Source: Alcanivorax nanhaiticus
GTDB lineage: Bacteria > Pseudomonadota > Gammaproteobacteria > Pseudomonadales > Alcanivoracaceae
NCBI RefSeq assembly: GCF_000756665.1
Contig: NZ_ARXV01000004.1
Location: 289,657-353,656 of the forward strand
DNA: 64,000 nucleotides
Direction: 5' to 3'
Position 1 is the stretch's first letter, and each line of letters opens with the position of its first letter. The translations under genes were made by a program, and so were the position numbers. This document shows, in pieces, positions 8,236-19,734 of this stretch. A model generated the notes under the pieces. It was not told where the DNA came from. It ran no database searches and saw only the letters and a list, made by a program, of their open reading frames with translations.

Positions 8236-11200
8236 TCGAAAATCCCCTCGGTTTCTGACACCTTGGGGTTGGACCAGGCGCCCTTCACCGCATATTCCAT
8301 GGTTGCCGTACGATCAAGCTTGTCACCCCAGATACGCTCCACCACAAAAATCCCGGCACAGGCGGCCGGACCAGCCAGACACCCCGCGTAAAGATTGCTG
8401 GATAGCGGGAGGGTGACTTCCATCTTGTGGTCCAACGTCTCGTCGGCCAAATTGATCTGACCCTGAACATCAATCAGCGCCGATGGTGAACGAATAGCAA
8501 GATTGGTGGTAGAGACCAACGGGCCTTCCACCCGGAAATCGCCCGTGATGCTGTCGCAGCTCAACCCTTTCTTGTAGAGATCGGAAAAATTCAAACGTAA
8601 ACGGCGTTGAATGGTGCCCAGATTCAAGATGCCGAGCACGCGCAAAAACGATGTCTTGGTATCTGTTTCCGGAATACGACACTCACCAATATCCACCCTG
8701 GCCTGACCATCCAGCGCCAGATAATCAGGGTTCAACGGCCAATCATGCCAGCCGAGCACCACCTTCGCCTGGGCATCCTCAGACTCAATCAGCTCTGGCA
8801 TATCCCAGGCACTCAGCGCTCGCTCCAGTTTATCTGCGCTCAGCACACCACTAAAACGACTGTACTGACCCACGCCATCTGCCTGTTCGGTCCAGTCCAG
8901 ACTGCCCTCAATCTCGGTAAACCGCCAACGTCCTTCCAGCGCAGACACTCGTACGCCTTGCGCCAGCGGCCTGATGCTTCCCTTCCACTGACCGAAATCC
9001 TCGCCGCCAACACGCAGGTTATCGAGACGGGCATCCATGGTGGGTAGCTGCATCGGTGACAGTGGTGGCGCTGAAGCACCGCCTTCAGCCGCCTGGGGCA
9101 TGGCAATGTTCATTCTGCTCACGGATACCGATAAAGGCTTCTCCCCACGTGCAGAAAATCCTTCAGGCACCCGCACCGAGCCGGCAATGGCCTGGCTACT
9201 GAGCGCCAGATCCCAACCCTGATTATTTGGCAACACCGACAGGCTGGCATGGGAAACATCCACGCCAAACAAGTCCAACTGATCGATGCGCAGATTGACC
9301 TTGCTGATGGAAGGGCCATCTGCCCCCGCCGATGAGCCCTGCCCTCCCTCAAACGCAGGCAGCATTTTTTCCGAAATAAAATCAATCCAGTCAGCGCTGC
9401 TGGCAGTGGCAAGCTGACCGCGCAGGGAAATACCCGACTCCGGCAGGACCAGTGAGCCCGGCCCAACCAGCAAATCGCCACGCACAGGGGATTGCCCCAG
9501 AGCGATGCGCCCACGCCACAGATTGTCATAATCCAGATAGAGATTTTGCCGAACCCCTTCACCACGAATCTCTACATCCAGGCTGCTTTTTTGCTCCGCC
9601 AGCTTGCCCAGCGGAGTCGGAGCATCGATGGCAACTCCTTGCAGGCTGGAGTGCGCCCGCAACGCGAAGGGCGACCCTTTCCAGGGAATATCCAATGTCA
9701 TGTCGAACGGTAGCTTGCCGCTGGCCGGCGCCAACCAAGCGAAGCCCAGCCATTCGCGCAACTGGCTCACGGGAACCGCGCCGTTCAAGGCCAGCTGACT
9801 ATTCTGGCCTGTGGTTTCCCAGTAGCCGCCAACCTCTCCGCCCAGCACACGCGCCTTCAATTCGGGGATCTGGAGCCCCTTGCGCAGATGAAAATACACC
9901 GGCGCCGTTAGATCACTCACAGCAAGACGACGCTCTGGATTATCCAGCTCCGCCCCCTCAACCGTGGCATCAACAATCACCGTCGGGCTCCCGCCAGCCT
10001 CGCGCTTGAAAGGGAAATCCAGCAACAATCGGCCTTTCATACTACCGGCCTGCATGCGCCAATCCAGCAGCTCCTCCGGCAACATCTTTTTCAGGGGAGT
10101 GTCCTGCATCAGGCTATCCAGATCCGCCAGGGGCCCTTCTAGCTGACCGGAGACCACCAACCGCGGACCTTCTTGCGTAGTGAATGCCGGCACATCCACA
10201 TACACCTGTTCCACCGAGCTCCCGTAGATGGTCCCCTTCGAGGCGACGCCACGCACTTCACGTCCGTTGATGAAAACATCTGCCGAGACATCGCGAGCCA
10301 GCGGCCAGTCAGGAAGCAGAGACAGGACGATATCATCCCCTTGATAACGCATCTGGAAGGTGCGGTCCTGCTGCCGGTCCGGGTCAATTTTTACCGGCCC
10401 CTGATACAGTAGCTGGCCTCGATTCAGATGCCCGTCCTGTAACGCCTGACCCAGCCAGCCAGCCAGCCCATCCGGCAGCCGTCGCAACGGAATATAACGG
10501 TTGGCATTGGCACCATTGCCATCATAAATTTCTGCGGCAAGACGCAACTCCGGCACCTGCCCCGGCTGAACCCCAACCGACAGCATAGCTTCGCCATGGG
10601 CATCTTCGTTCACCACTCGGATCCGTCCCGAGCGAACACGCAGCTGCTCACCTTCACGCCGCCAGTCGAAGACACCCACCATCTGACCCGCCAGCGGCAA
10701 CTCGAACAATCGGGGCAACGCCAGCGACAGGCTGTCGCTGTAAAGGTGCGCCAGCCCCTGCTCTGCATTGCCCGATACCCAACCGCTTAACCGCGTAACC
10801 CCGGGAATCTTGTCTTTTGCCTGATTACCCAGTGCCGAGAAGCGGGCTTGAAACTGGTCCAGTGAACGCCCCGCGCCACTCAGATAGACGCCATCGACCA
10901 CCCCTTGGGGAGATAACGCCTTGAGCAAATCCCGCGCCTGGTCGGCCTGGGTCGGTAACGTAAAAGGCCATTGCTGAAATTGCTGGCTCAACGCCCGCAC
11001 CGGCAGATCCCCAGTGCGCAACTGCCAGGGCCGGACTTCTCCCTGTGTCTGCCACTGCAGCGCCATGTCCCCCAGCTTGAGTTGACCTGCAGGGGTCTGA
11101 CCAGACAGATCCAGCAATGACAGCACCGCCTGATCATCGCTACGATCCAGCGCCAGACGAGCAGTCACATCGGATAACGGCCAGCGAGACTGTTGATCGG

Positions 11201-12068
11201 TCAGGGTCACTGCGGGAACAGAAAGCGCAACCTGACCACTGCGCGGCTGCCCCTCTTCCAGACCAGCCCACATTTCCAGCTTGCCCTGCAGTGCCTCCAC
11301 GGTCAGAGGCAAGTCCAGAGATGAGGGCAACCACTCTTCCAATCGCTGCCCACGCACCTTGAGGTATAAATCCGCGTTTATCTCATCAAAGGCATAGGCA
11401 TCATCATGAAGGTGCGCCCGAGCTTCCACTCGGAGCGGCCGATCTCTCGCCTCCACCGTTAACGACAACAGGTGATTACCGCCATCATTGATCAGTGTCG
11501 CATCCAGTTCTGAGGCAGCCAAAGGAGGCATCCCTGGCCACTCCAGAGATAACCTGGCGTTGTGAACCGTCAACAGTTGCTGTCGATAGAAAATGCGTAA
11601 AATGTTCTCCAGAGAAGGGGCATCATTGCTGGATGATCCTCCCTGAATATCCAGCCCACGCAGCCGAACCTTTCCATCTTCGCCGCGCACCAGATGCAGA
11701 GCCACACCATCAATGCGCAACTCCTTCAGCACCAGATCCCGAACCAGCAGCGAGCGAAACACATCCACGCTCAATACCACTTCCTGAAGTTCGAGCGGCG
11801 ACTCTCCCTCCGGCGCTGGCAGACGAATGCGTCGGGCCACAAATTGCGGCACCAACCCTTCCATCTTTCCATCAAGCTCATCAATGATCAGCGGCGTCTG
11901 CAGCTTTTCTTCAAAAAAAAGCTCCAGCTTTTCCCGGTAATCCGGAACCAGCAACATTGCCTGACGGGCAAGAACAACATAGACCGCAAGCAACAACAGG
12001 CACAGCGCGACCAGCCCCCACAGAGAGAGGTAAAGGCGACGCCAGGCTTTGAAGGAAATACTTGCCAT
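8232..12068 (-). CDS. yhdP: YhdP, AsmA-family inter-membrane phospholipid transport protein
   Basis: Very large protein (1278 aa, normal for YhdP). One N-terminal transmembrane segment (residues about 13-34) anchors it in the inner membrane; the rest is a long periplasmic beta-rich region of the AsmA/VPS13-like type. The C-terminus has the family signature around LNLGTIQRRLRLNFSDLYKKG and the following DQTATMEY-like segment. In E. coli YhdP, with TamB and YdbH, carries phospholipids to the outer membrane. It starts 2 bp after the maf stop. In most relatives rng (ribonuclease G) sits between maf and yhdP; here it is absent. Confidence 0.95.
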   Translation of the reverse strand: MASISFKAWRRLYLSLWGLVALCLLLLAVYVVLARQAMLLVPDYREKLELFFEEKLQTPLIIDELDGKMEGLVPQFVARRIRLPAPEGESPLELQEVVLSVDVFRSLLVRDLVLKELRIDGVALHLVRGEDGKVRLRGLDIQGGSSSNDAPSLENILRIFYRQQLLTVHNARLSLEWPGMPPLAASELDATLINDGGNHLLSLTVEARDRPLRVEARAHLHDDAYAFDEINADLYLKVRGQRLEEWLPSSLDLPLTVEALQGKLEMWAGLEEGQPRSGQVALSVPAVTLTDQQSRWPLSDVTARLALDRSDDQAVLSLLDLSGQTPAGQLKLGDMALQWQTQGEVRPWQLRTGDLPVRALSQQFQQWPFTLPTQADQARDLLKALSPQGVVDGVYLSGAGRSLDQFQARFSALGNQAKDKIPGVTRLSGWVSGNAEQGLAHLYSDSLSLALPRLFELPLAGQMVGVFDWRREGEQLRVRSGRIRVVNEDAHGEAMLSVGVQPGQVPELRLAAEIYDGNGANANRYIPLRRLPDGLAGWLGQALQDGHLNRGQLLYQGPVKIDPDRQQDRTFQMRYQGDDIVLSLLPDWPLARDVSADVFINGREVRGVASKGTIYGSSVEQVYVDVPAFTTQEGPRLVVSGQLEGPLADLDSLMQDTPLKKMLPEELLDWRMQAGSMKGRLLLDFPFKREAGGSPTVIVDATVEGAELDNPERRLAVSDLTAPVYFHLRKGLQIPELKARVLGGEVGGYWETTGQNSQLALNGAVPVSQLREWLGFAWLAPASGKLPFDMTLDIPWKGSPFALRAHSSLQGVAIDAPTPLGKLAEQKSSLDVEIRGEGVRQNLYLDYDNLWRGRIALGQSPVRGDLLVGPGSLVLPESGISLRGQLATASSADWIDFISEKMLPAFEGGQGSSAGADGPSISKVNLRIDQLDLFGVDVSHASLSVLPNNQGWDLALSSQAIAGSVRVPEGFSARGEKPLSVSVSRMNIAMPQAAEGGASAPPLSPMQLPTMDARLDNLRVGGEDFGQWKGSIRPLAQGVRVSALEGRWRFTEIEGSLDWTEQADGVGQYSRFSGVLSADKLERALSAWDMPELIESEDAQAKVVLGWHDWPLNPDYLALDGQARVDIGECRIPETDTKTSFLRVLGILNLGTIQRRLRLNFSDLYKKGLSCDSITGDFRVEGPLVSTTNLAIRSPSALIDVQGQINLADETLDHKMEVTLPLSSNLYAGCLAGPAACAGIFVVERIWGDKLDRTATMEYAVKGAWSNPKVSETEGIFE

Positions 12069-12070
12069 AT

Positions 12071-12664
12071 TCAGTCAATGCACCAGTAATCGAGTCCGGC
12101 CTGTTCCAGCAACAACACCGTTTGCTCCAGAGGCAAACCAACCACCCCACTGTAACTGCCTGTCAACGATGCCACCAGCGCCGCACCCAACCCCTGAATA
12201 CCGTATCCTCCGGCTTTATCATTCCCTTCTCCGGTATCCACATAACGGGCCATCTGCTCACAGGTCAATTCGCGAAATTGAACCTGAGTGATACTGCATG
12301 CAATCCGGCATTCCTGTCCCGTGGTCAGCGCCAATGCAGAAATTACCTGATGCTGATTGCCACTCAGCATGGCCAACATCTCCAGCGCATGAGCACGGCT
12401 CTGGGGTTTACCCAGAATCGTGTCTTCAAACACCACAGAAGTATCTGCCCCCAATACAACCCCGAACGGCAGCCCTTCGGCTGCACGAAGTCTCTCACCA
12501 GCACAGGATTTTTCCCTCGCCATGCGTTCCACATAGGCCTGGGGCGCTTCGCCTGGTCTGGGCGTTTCATCAATATCCGGCGCTTTCAAAACGGTAAACG
12601 GAACCGCGATCTGCTGAAGCAACTCAGCACGGCGGGGGGAGCCGGAGGCAAGGTAGAGAGTCAT
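12071..12664 (-). CDS. maf: Maf nucleoside-triphosphate pyrophosphatase (YhdE type)
   Basis: Protein of 197 aa with the family start M-x-L-Y-L-A-S-G-S-P-R-R-A-E-L-L, then VLGADTSVV, the catalytic Asp region (KAGGYGIQGLGA) and ITGSYSGVVGLPL-like ending (here LTGSYSGVVGLPLEQT). Maf/YhdE enzymes hydrolyse dTTP, UTP and modified pyrimidine nucleotides and have been linked to septum control. It follows mreD, separated by an inverted heptamer repeat at 12673-12788 that may affect readthrough. Confidence 0.95.
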   Translation of the reverse strand: MTLYLASGSPRRAELLQQIAVPFTVLKAPDIDETPRPGEAPQAYVERMAREKSCAGERLRAAEGLPFGVVLGADTSVVFEDTILGKPQSRAHALEMLAMLSGNQHQVISALALTTGQECRIACSITQVQFRELTCEQMARYVDTGEGNDKAGGYGIQGLGAALVASLTGSYSGVVGLPLEQTVLLLEQAGLDYWCID

Positions 12665-12672
12665 AAAAAACC

Positions 12673-12788
12673 AGTTAACAGTGAATAGTTAACAACGAGC
12701 AACAGTGAACGGCCGCGGGCACCGGATCTCTGAACACGTCAAAGCTTCGACCGCGCAACTGTTCACTGTTAACTATTCACTGTTAACT
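12673..12788. repeat. Inverted heptamer repeat, AGTTAAC/AGTGAAT class
   Basis: Left arm 12673-12693 reads AGTTAAC-AGTGAAT-AGTTAAC, followed by an irregular spacer and AGTGAAC (12704-12710). The right arm 12761-12788 is GTTCACT-GTTAACT-ATTCACT-GTTAACT. The outer 21 bp (12673-12693 against 12768-12788) are a perfect inverted repeat made of three heptamers. The roughly 50-bp centre is GC-rich and unrelated. It fills the whole maf-mreD gap and would form a long hairpin in RNA. Confidence 0.9.
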
Positions 12789-12795
12789 GAATTGC

Positions 12796-13290
12796 TCAGC
12801 GTACAATAAATCGTAACTGAACCCAGCGCAGTAGCGCACAGACCGGGCGCCAGACAACCGCACTGGCCAGAGATGAATACAGGATGGTATAGGGAGGATA
12901 GAGCGTGCGACCCACGGCTTCCTGAACCAGATAAGCCAGCAGACTGACGGACCCCACCAGCAGGAAGATCACCGCACATTGCTGTAGCACCGTAAATACC
13001 CGCATGCGCTTGTAGGCCAGCAGCATGATGAAGGCACCGAGGGAAAAGCCCAGTCCCCACTGCCCCAGCGTAGCACCGGTCAACACATCCATGTAAAGCC
13101 CGACAAAGAATCCCCACAACACGCCAACCCGACGCGGCAGGGTTAACACCCAGTAGACCAGCACCAGCAGCATCCACTCCGGACGTACCCAGTTGGCAGT
13201 CTCTGGCAAAGGGATGACTTCCAGCAGGGCCGCCAGCAACAAGGTAACCACCAGAACGCCTGTCCCGGCGGGACGATCATCCCTCATCAC
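12796..13290 (-). CDS. mreD: MreD, rod-shape-determining membrane protein
   Basis: Protein of 164 aa with five to six hydrophobic segments and the MreD-typical motif around W-V-R-P-E-W-M-L-L-V-L-V-Y-W, then R-V-G-V-L-W-G-F-F-V-G-L-Y-M-D-V-L-T. It belongs to the elongasome in the inner membrane, with MreB, MreC, RodA and PBP2. The start at 13290 overlaps the mreC end by 14 bp, so translation is coupled. Confidence 0.95.
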   Translation of the reverse strand: MMRDDRPAGTGVLVVTLLLAALLEVIPLPETANWVRPEWMLLVLVYWVLTLPRRVGVLWGFFVGLYMDVLTGATLGQWGLGFSLGAFIMLLAYKRMRVFTVLQQCAVIFLLVGSVSLLAYLVQEAVGRTLYPPYTILYSSLASAVVWRPVCALLRWVQLRFIVR

Positions 13291-14124
13291 TCACCTCCGC
13301 AGATGACCGCTCGGGCTGCGGTGTCGGCTGTACCAGCAACACATGGCTAGCACGATCAATTCGAGCCGTAGGTCGTGCTGTGATCTCGGCAAATGCCGCG
13401 CCGGATTGATGGCGCACACTGGTAATCGTCGCCACCGGGTAACCTCGAGGATAACGCTGACCAAGACCAGTGCTTACCAAGAGATCACCTTCCTGAATAT
13501 CTGCAGTATCAGGCACATATAACAGTCGCAGACCACCAGTCTGACCGGTACCCGCAAGCACGGCGCGCACGCCATTACGGTTCACCTGCACACTCATGGC
13601 ATGACTGGCGTCGGTCAACAACAAAACTCGGGAACTCAAAGGCCCGGCTTCTACCACCTGACCAATCAGCCCCTGGGCATCCAGCACCGCCTGTCCTGTG
13701 ATCACCTGGGAGCCAGACCCCTTGTTGATGATCAATTCCTGGCGATTGGGGTCCGCATCCAGACCAATAATTTCCGCCACCAGTACATTGGCATCCAGAT
13801 CCGCAGAAGAATTAAGCAATTCCCTCAGGCGCACGTTCTCTGCCTCCAGCACCGCCAGGCGCTGAACCTTCTGTTCGAGAATCAGGGATTTACGCTGCAG
13901 GCGACGATTTTCATCCAGCAACGAAGAGCGGCTCTGCGCCTGTTCAGACAGCCACTCACCAGAATCCACCGGCAGATGGGCAATATAGTGAATTGGCGCG
14001 GTCAGGCCGCCCAGGAAATACCGTACCGGACCCGCCCACGGAGTACGCTGGTCCAGCACCATCGCGATAATGGCGAGTACCAGCGCAATCAGCAGACGGT
14101 AAAGAGGATTGGCCGGAGCCGTCA

Positions 14125-14125
<1 letters not shown>
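13277..14125 (-). CDS. mreC: MreC, rod-shape-determining periplasmic scaffold
   Basis: Protein of 282 aa. A transmembrane helix (residues about 9-25) is followed by a coiled coil (about 65-105: ENRRLQRKSLILEQKVQ...LEAENVRLRELL) and the periplasmic double beta-barrel domain with IGLDADPNRQELIINKG and LLVSTGLGQRYPRGYPVA. MreC links cytoplasmic MreB filaments to PBP2 during lateral wall growth. The start codon overlaps the mreB stop, so mreBCD is one translational unit. Confidence 0.96.
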
Positions 14126-15435
<1,310 letters not shown>

Positions 15436-15723
15436 ATGGCCATTGATTCCAAGGTGGTAGCCCAGGTTGCCCACCTGGCCCGCCTGAAAGTGGACCAGGC
15501 AGACAGCGACGCCCTGTCCAGCCGCCTCAACGACATCCTCGCGATGGTCGACCAGCTGCAGCAGGCTGACGTCGCTGATGTGGCCCCCATGGCCCACCCT
15601 CTGGATGTGACCCAGCCCCTGCGCGACGACGAAGTCAGCGAGCCGAACATTCGTGACAAGGCACTGGAAATCGCCCCCGCCGCCGAAGACGGCTGCTTCC
15701 TGGTCCCCCGGGTGATCGAATAA
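15436..15723 (+). CDS. gatC: GatC, aspartyl/glutamyl-tRNA amidotransferase subunit C
   Basis: Protein of 95 aa, the usual size. ATG 15436 is chosen because GGAGAAA lies just upstream; the frame stays open for some 50 codons further upstream but that part is not family-like. Motifs A-H-L-A-R-L and P-M-A-H-P are present near residues 9-15 and 55-60. GatC bridges GatA and GatB in the enzyme that converts misacylated Asp-tRNA(Asn) and/or Glu-tRNA(Gln). It is followed by gatA after 3 bp. Confidence 0.95.
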   Translation: MAIDSKVVAQVAHLARLKVDQADSDALSSRLNDILAMVDQLQQADVADVAPMAHPLDVTQPLRDDEVSEPNIRDKALEIAPAAEDGCFLVPRVIE

Positions 15724-15726
15724 CAG

Positions 15727-17199
15727 ATGAGTGACGCCATGCACACCAAGACACTGACCGAACTCAAGGCCGGCCTGGCCAACGGCGACTTCTCTTCCAG
15801 GGAACTCACCGAACACTTCCTGGCCCGCATCAAGCAGTTCGACGGCGAGCTGAACAGCTTCGTCACCGTTACCGAGCAACAGGCCCTGGCCCAGGCTGAC
15901 GCCGCCGACCAGGCCATCGCCGCAGGGCAGACGGGACTGCTTACCGGCCTGCCCATTGCTCACAAGGACATCTTCTGCACCGAGGGGGTGCGCACCAGCT
16001 GCGGCTCCAAAATGCTGGATTCCTTTATTGCTCCCTACACCGCCACCGTGGTCAACAAGATGGCCAGCGAGGGCGCGGTGATGCTGGGCAAGACCAACAT
16101 GGACGAGTTCGCCATGGGCTCCTCCAATGAAACCAGCTACTACGGGCCAGTGAAGAACCCCTGGGATCTGGAACGGGTTCCCGGCGGCTCCTCCGGCGGT
16201 GCTGCTGCCTGCCTCGGCGCACGCCTGGCCCCTGCCGCCACCGGCACCGATACCGGCGGCTCGATTCGCCAACCAGCCGCGCTCAATAACATCACAGGTC
16301 TCAAACCTACCTACGGGCGGGTTTCCCGCTGGGGCATGATTGCCTTCGCCTCCAGTCTGGATCAAGCTGGCCCCATGGGTCAGAGCGCCGAAGACTGTGC
16401 ACTGATGCTGCAGGCCATGGCCGGTCATGATCACCGTGACTCCACCAGCCTGAATCAGAAAGTGGACGACTACCTCGGCGCGCTTAAAGAAGACATCAGC
16501 GGCCTGACCATCGGTATCCCGGAAGAATTCTTCCCGGACACTCTGGACGGCGCCATCGCCGACAACAGTCGCGCCGCCATCCGTGAACTGGAAAAACTCG
16601 GCGCCAAGGTAGTGTCCGTGTCGCTGCCCAGCATCAAGCTGTCAGTGCCAGCCTACTATGTCATTGCTCCGGCGGAAGCCAGCTCCAACCTGAGCCGTTT
16701 CGACGGGGTGCGCTTCGGTCACCGCTGCGACGACCCGAAGGATCTGGAAGACCTGTACAAGCGCTCCCGTTCCGAAGGTTTCGGTGACGAAGTGAAGCGC
16801 CGCATTCTGGTGGGCACCTATGCGCTGTCTGCCGGCTACTATGACGCCTACTACCGTCGTGCCCAACAGGTTCGCCGTCTGATCCGTGATGACTTTGCCC
16901 GCGCCTTTGAAAAGGTGGATGTACTGATGGGTCCCACGGCTCCCGAGACCGCCTTCAAGCTTGGCGCAAAGAAAGATGACCCAGTCAGCATGTACATGGC
17001 CGACGTCTTTACCATCGGCGTCAACCTGGCAGGCCTGCCAGCCCTGTCCATGCCCACCGGTTTCATCAACGGCTTGCCTACTGGCACCCAGGTCATCGGC
17101 AACTATTTCCGTGAAGGCCAGATTCTTAACGTGGCGCACAAGTATCAGCAGGTAACCGACTGGCACCGCCAGCTGCCGACTTTTGGAGGTGAACAATGA
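15727..17199 (+). CDS. gatA: GatA, amidotransferase subunit A (amidase)
   Basis: Protein of 490 aa. It has the amidase-signature Ser-cisSer-Lys triad: Lys in LPIAHKDIF (near residue 80), the GGSSGGAAA segment, and Ser in [10 protein letters not shown]. GatA releases ammonia from glutamine and passes it to GatB. ATG 15727 is used; a second ATG at 15739 could also serve. The stop overlaps the gatB start (ATGA). Confidence 0.97.
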   Translation: MSDAMHTKTLTELKAGLANGDFSSRELTEHFLARIKQFDGELNSFVTVTEQQALAQADAADQAIAAGQTGLLTGLPIAHKDIFCTEGVRTSCGSKMLDSFIAPYTATVVNKMASEGAVMLGKTNMDEFAMGSSNETSYYGPVKNPWDLERVPGGSSGGAAACLGARLAPAATGTDTGGSIRQPAALNNITGLKPTYGRVSRWGMIAFASSLDQAGPMGQSAEDCALMLQAMAGHDHRDSTSLNQKVDDYLGALKEDISGLTIGIPEEFFPDTLDGAIADNSRAAIRELEKLGAKVVSVSLPSIKLSVPAYYVIAPAEASSNLSRFDGVRFGHRCDDPKDLEDLYKRSRSEGFGDEVKRRILVGTYALSAGYYDAYYRRAQQVRRLIRDDFARAFEKVDVLMGPTAPETAFKLGAKKDDPVSMYMADVFTIGVNLAGLPALSMPTGFINGLPTGTQVIGNYFREGQILNVAHKYQQVTDWHRQLPTFGGEQ

Positions 17200-18638
17200 G
17201 TTGGGAAGTCGTGATTGGTCTGGAAATTCACGTCCAGCTCAATACCACCAGCAAACTGTTTTCCGGCAGCAAACTGTCCACCGGCGCCGAGCCAAACACC
17301 CAGGCATCACTGGTCGATCTGGGCATGCCCGGCACCCTGCCCGTGGTGAACAAGGAAGCGGTGCGCAAGGCCGCCCTGTTTGGTCTGGCCATCAATGCGG
17401 ATATCTGTCGCCACAGCGTGTTTGAACGGAAAAATTATTTTTATCCGGATCTGCCAAAAGGCTACCAGACCACCCAGCTGGACAAGCCCATCGTGGGCGC
17501 AGGTGTCGTTGAAGTGCAGCTGGAAAGCGGTGAGAAAAAAGTCGTTCGCATTCATCACGCCCACCTGGAAGAAGATGCGGGAAAATCCCTGCACGAAGAC
17601 TTCCATGGCATGACCGGCATCGACCTGAACCGTGCTGGCACCCCGTTGATCGAAGTGGTCACCGAACCGGACATGAGCAATGCGGAAGAAGCGGTGGCGT
17701 TTGCAAAAAAACTGCACGCCATTGTCACGTCCATTGGCATCTGTGATGGCGACATGTCCCAGGGCAATATGCGCTTCGATGTGAACGTTTCCATCCGCAA
17801 GCCTGGCGAGCCTCTCGGCACCCGTACCGAAACCAAAAACCTGAACTCCTTCCGCTTCATGGAACGTGCGATCAAGCTGGAAGTAGAGCGTCAGATTGAT
17901 GTACTGGAAGACGGCGGCGAGATCGTACAGGAAACACGGTTGTACAACGGCGACACCCACACCGCCCGCTCCATGCGCAGCAAGGAAGACGCCAACGATT
18001 ACCGCTACTTCCCCTGCCCCGATCTGCTGCCGGTAGAAATTACCGACGCTGATCTGGACGCACTGAAAGCAGCCATGCCAGAACTGCCTGATGCCCGCAA
18101 GGCACGTTTTATCGCTGACTATCAGCTATCAGAATATGACGCCGATCTGCTCTCTGGCGACCTGGCCACCGCGGCCTTCTTTGAAGGCGCAACAAAAGCC
18201 GGTGGCGACGCCAAACTGGCTGCGAACTGGGTCATGGGTGAACTGGCTGCCAAGCTCAATGCGGAAGAGAAAGCCATTGGCGAAAGCCCCGTTTCTGCTG
18301 AACAACTGGGTCAGCTGATTGCCCGACTGAAAGACGGCACCATCAGCTCCAAGATTGCCAAGCAGGTATTCGAGGCTTGCTGGGCCGGCGAAGGTGATCC
18401 AGACGTTGTTATTGAAGCCAAAGGCCTCAAACAAATGAGCGATAGTGGCGAACTGGAAAAAATTGTTGACGACATTATCGCCAACAACGCGCCACAGGTA
18501 GAGGATTACCGCAATTCAGACGATGACAAGCGCAAGAAAAAAATCGGCTTCTTCGTCGGCCAGGCCATGAAAGCCACTCAAGGCAAAGCCAACCCGCAAC
18601 AGCTGAATCAGCTGTTGAAACAGAAACTGGACCAATAA
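17196..18638 (+). CDS. gatB: GatB, amidotransferase subunit B
   Basis: Protein of 480 aa. It starts [15 protein letters not shown], the GatB signature, and contains [11 protein letters not shown] and EEDAGKSLH, then a helical tail/YqeY-like domain at the C-terminus ([11 protein letters not shown]). It activates the misacylated tRNA and transfers ammonia. Presence of gatCAB suggests that this organism makes Asn-tRNA and/or Gln-tRNA by the indirect route; which one cannot be decided from this window. Confidence 0.97.
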   Translation: MSWEVVIGLEIHVQLNTTSKLFSGSKLSTGAEPNTQASLVDLGMPGTLPVVNKEAVRKAALFGLAINADICRHSVFERKNYFYPDLPKGYQTTQLDKPIVGAGVVEVQLESGEKKVVRIHHAHLEEDAGKSLHEDFHGMTGIDLNRAGTPLIEVVTEPDMSNAEEAVAFAKKLHAIVTSIGICDGDMSQGNMRFDVNVSIRKPGEPLGTRTETKNLNSFRFMERAIKLEVERQIDVLEDGGEIVQETRLYNGDTHTARSMRSKEDANDYRYFPCPDLLPVEITDADLDALKAAMPELPDARKARFIADYQLSEYDADLLSGDLATAAFFEGATKAGGDAKLAANWVMGELAAKLNAEEKAIGESPVSAEQLGQLIARLKDGTISSKIAKQVFEACWAGEGDPDVVIEAKGLKQMSDSGELEKIVDDIIANNAPQVEDYRNSDDDKRKKKIGFFVGQAMKATQGKANPQQLNQLLKQKLDQ

Positions 18639-18687
18639 CCGCTGCGGGCGCACTGCGCCTGCTTCGGGTTTGCTACAGGATTCGAGC

Positions 18688-19503
18688 ATGAGCACCACGT
18701 TCAAGAATCGCGTCACCCTGGAAAAGAAAAGCGCCATCGCTTACGTCACCCTGTCCCGCGCCGACAAATATAACGGCCTGGATTTCGACATGATGGAAGG
18801 CTTGATTGAAGCCTCCCGGGCGGTGCGAAAGGACCGCGACATTCGTGCCGTGATTCTGCAAGGTGAAGGCAAGGCATTCTGCGCCGGTCTGGACTTTGGC
18901 ACTGTAATGAAACAACCGTTAAAAGTGCTGAAAAGTTTCACCAAATACGGCATCAAGAAAACCAACCTGTTCCAGGAAGTCTGCTGGTGCTGGCGAGAAC
19001 TACCGGTACCGGTCATCGCGGTACTGCACGGCTACTGCTACGGCGGCGGCATGCAGATTGCGCTGGCCGCAGACTTCCGTTTTGCAACCCCGGATTGCGA
19101 AATGTCCATCATGGAAATCAAGTGGGGACTGATTCCCGACATGACTGGCACAGTCACCCTGCGCGAACTGGTACCCATGGACGTGGCCAAGGAACTGACC
19201 ATGACTGGACGCCTGTTCAACGGCGAGGAAGCAAAAAGCCTGAATCTGGTGACCCGAGTCGCGGAGAATCCGCTGGAAGAAGCTGAAAAACTGGCCGCTG
19301 CCATTAAAACCCGTTCTCCGGATGGCATCAGTGCCGGCAAGAGCCTGTTCCAGCAAACCTGGAACGCATCCGAAGCCCAGGCCTTTGATATTGAAAGCAA
19401 GCTGCAGTTCAAGCTGATGCGCGGCAAGAACTACCGCCGAGCGCTGGCCGCCGGCAAGAAAAAGCAGACACCAGAGTTTGGCCCGCGCGAACGGGATTAT
19501 TGA
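18688..19503 (+). CDS. Crotonase-family protein with one catalytic Glu replaced
   Basis: Protein of 271 aa from ATG 18688. The crotonase fold is clear: oxyanion segment KAFCAGLDFG and the GGGMQIALAADFRFA helix. In classic enoyl-CoA hydratases two glutamates (rat Glu144 and Glu164, 20 apart) activate water. Here the first is Gln123, while the second, Glu143 (MEIKWGLIP), is kept, with the same spacing of 20. A single-Glu active site is typical of enoyl-CoA isomerases rather than hydratases. It stands alone, 49 bp after gatB, with its own strong terminator. Confidence 0.88.
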   Translation: MSTTFKNRVTLEKKSAIAYVTLSRADKYNGLDFDMMEGLIEASRAVRKDRDIRAVILQGEGKAFCAGLDFGTVMKQPLKVLKSFTKYGIKKTNLFQEVCWCWRELPVPVIAVLHGYCYGGGMQIALAADFRFATPDCEMSIMEIKWGLIPDMTGTVTLRELVPMDVAKELTMTGRLFNGEEAKSLNLVTRVAENPLEEAEKLAAAIKTRSPDGISAGKSLFQQTWNASEAQAFDIESKLQFKLMRGKNYRRALAAGKKKQTPEFGPRERDY

Positions 19504-19542
19504 GAGAAGCCCCTGCACACATCCTGCGTCATGCAACACGCT

Positions 19543-19577
19543 AAAAGCCCGCCAGGACAACCCGGCGGGCTTTTTTT
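19543..19577 (+). terminator. Rho-independent terminator of the crotonase gene
   Basis: The stem AAAAGCCCGCC (19543-19553) pairs with GGCGGGCTTTT and is followed by a run of seven T. It lies 40 bp after the crotonase stop. Confidence 0.92.
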
Positions 19578-19734
19578 GTAAAACTTCCCCGCCAGCAGAA
19601 ACCGGAACGCTGCAACGCTGTCATTTCACGTCAGACACCAGACGGCCGGCATGCACATCTGCCAACCCTGTACTGTTTTCTAATACTTTCTTACTGCATA
19701 CTCGAAGAAAAGCACACACTTGGAGAGGCTCTGC

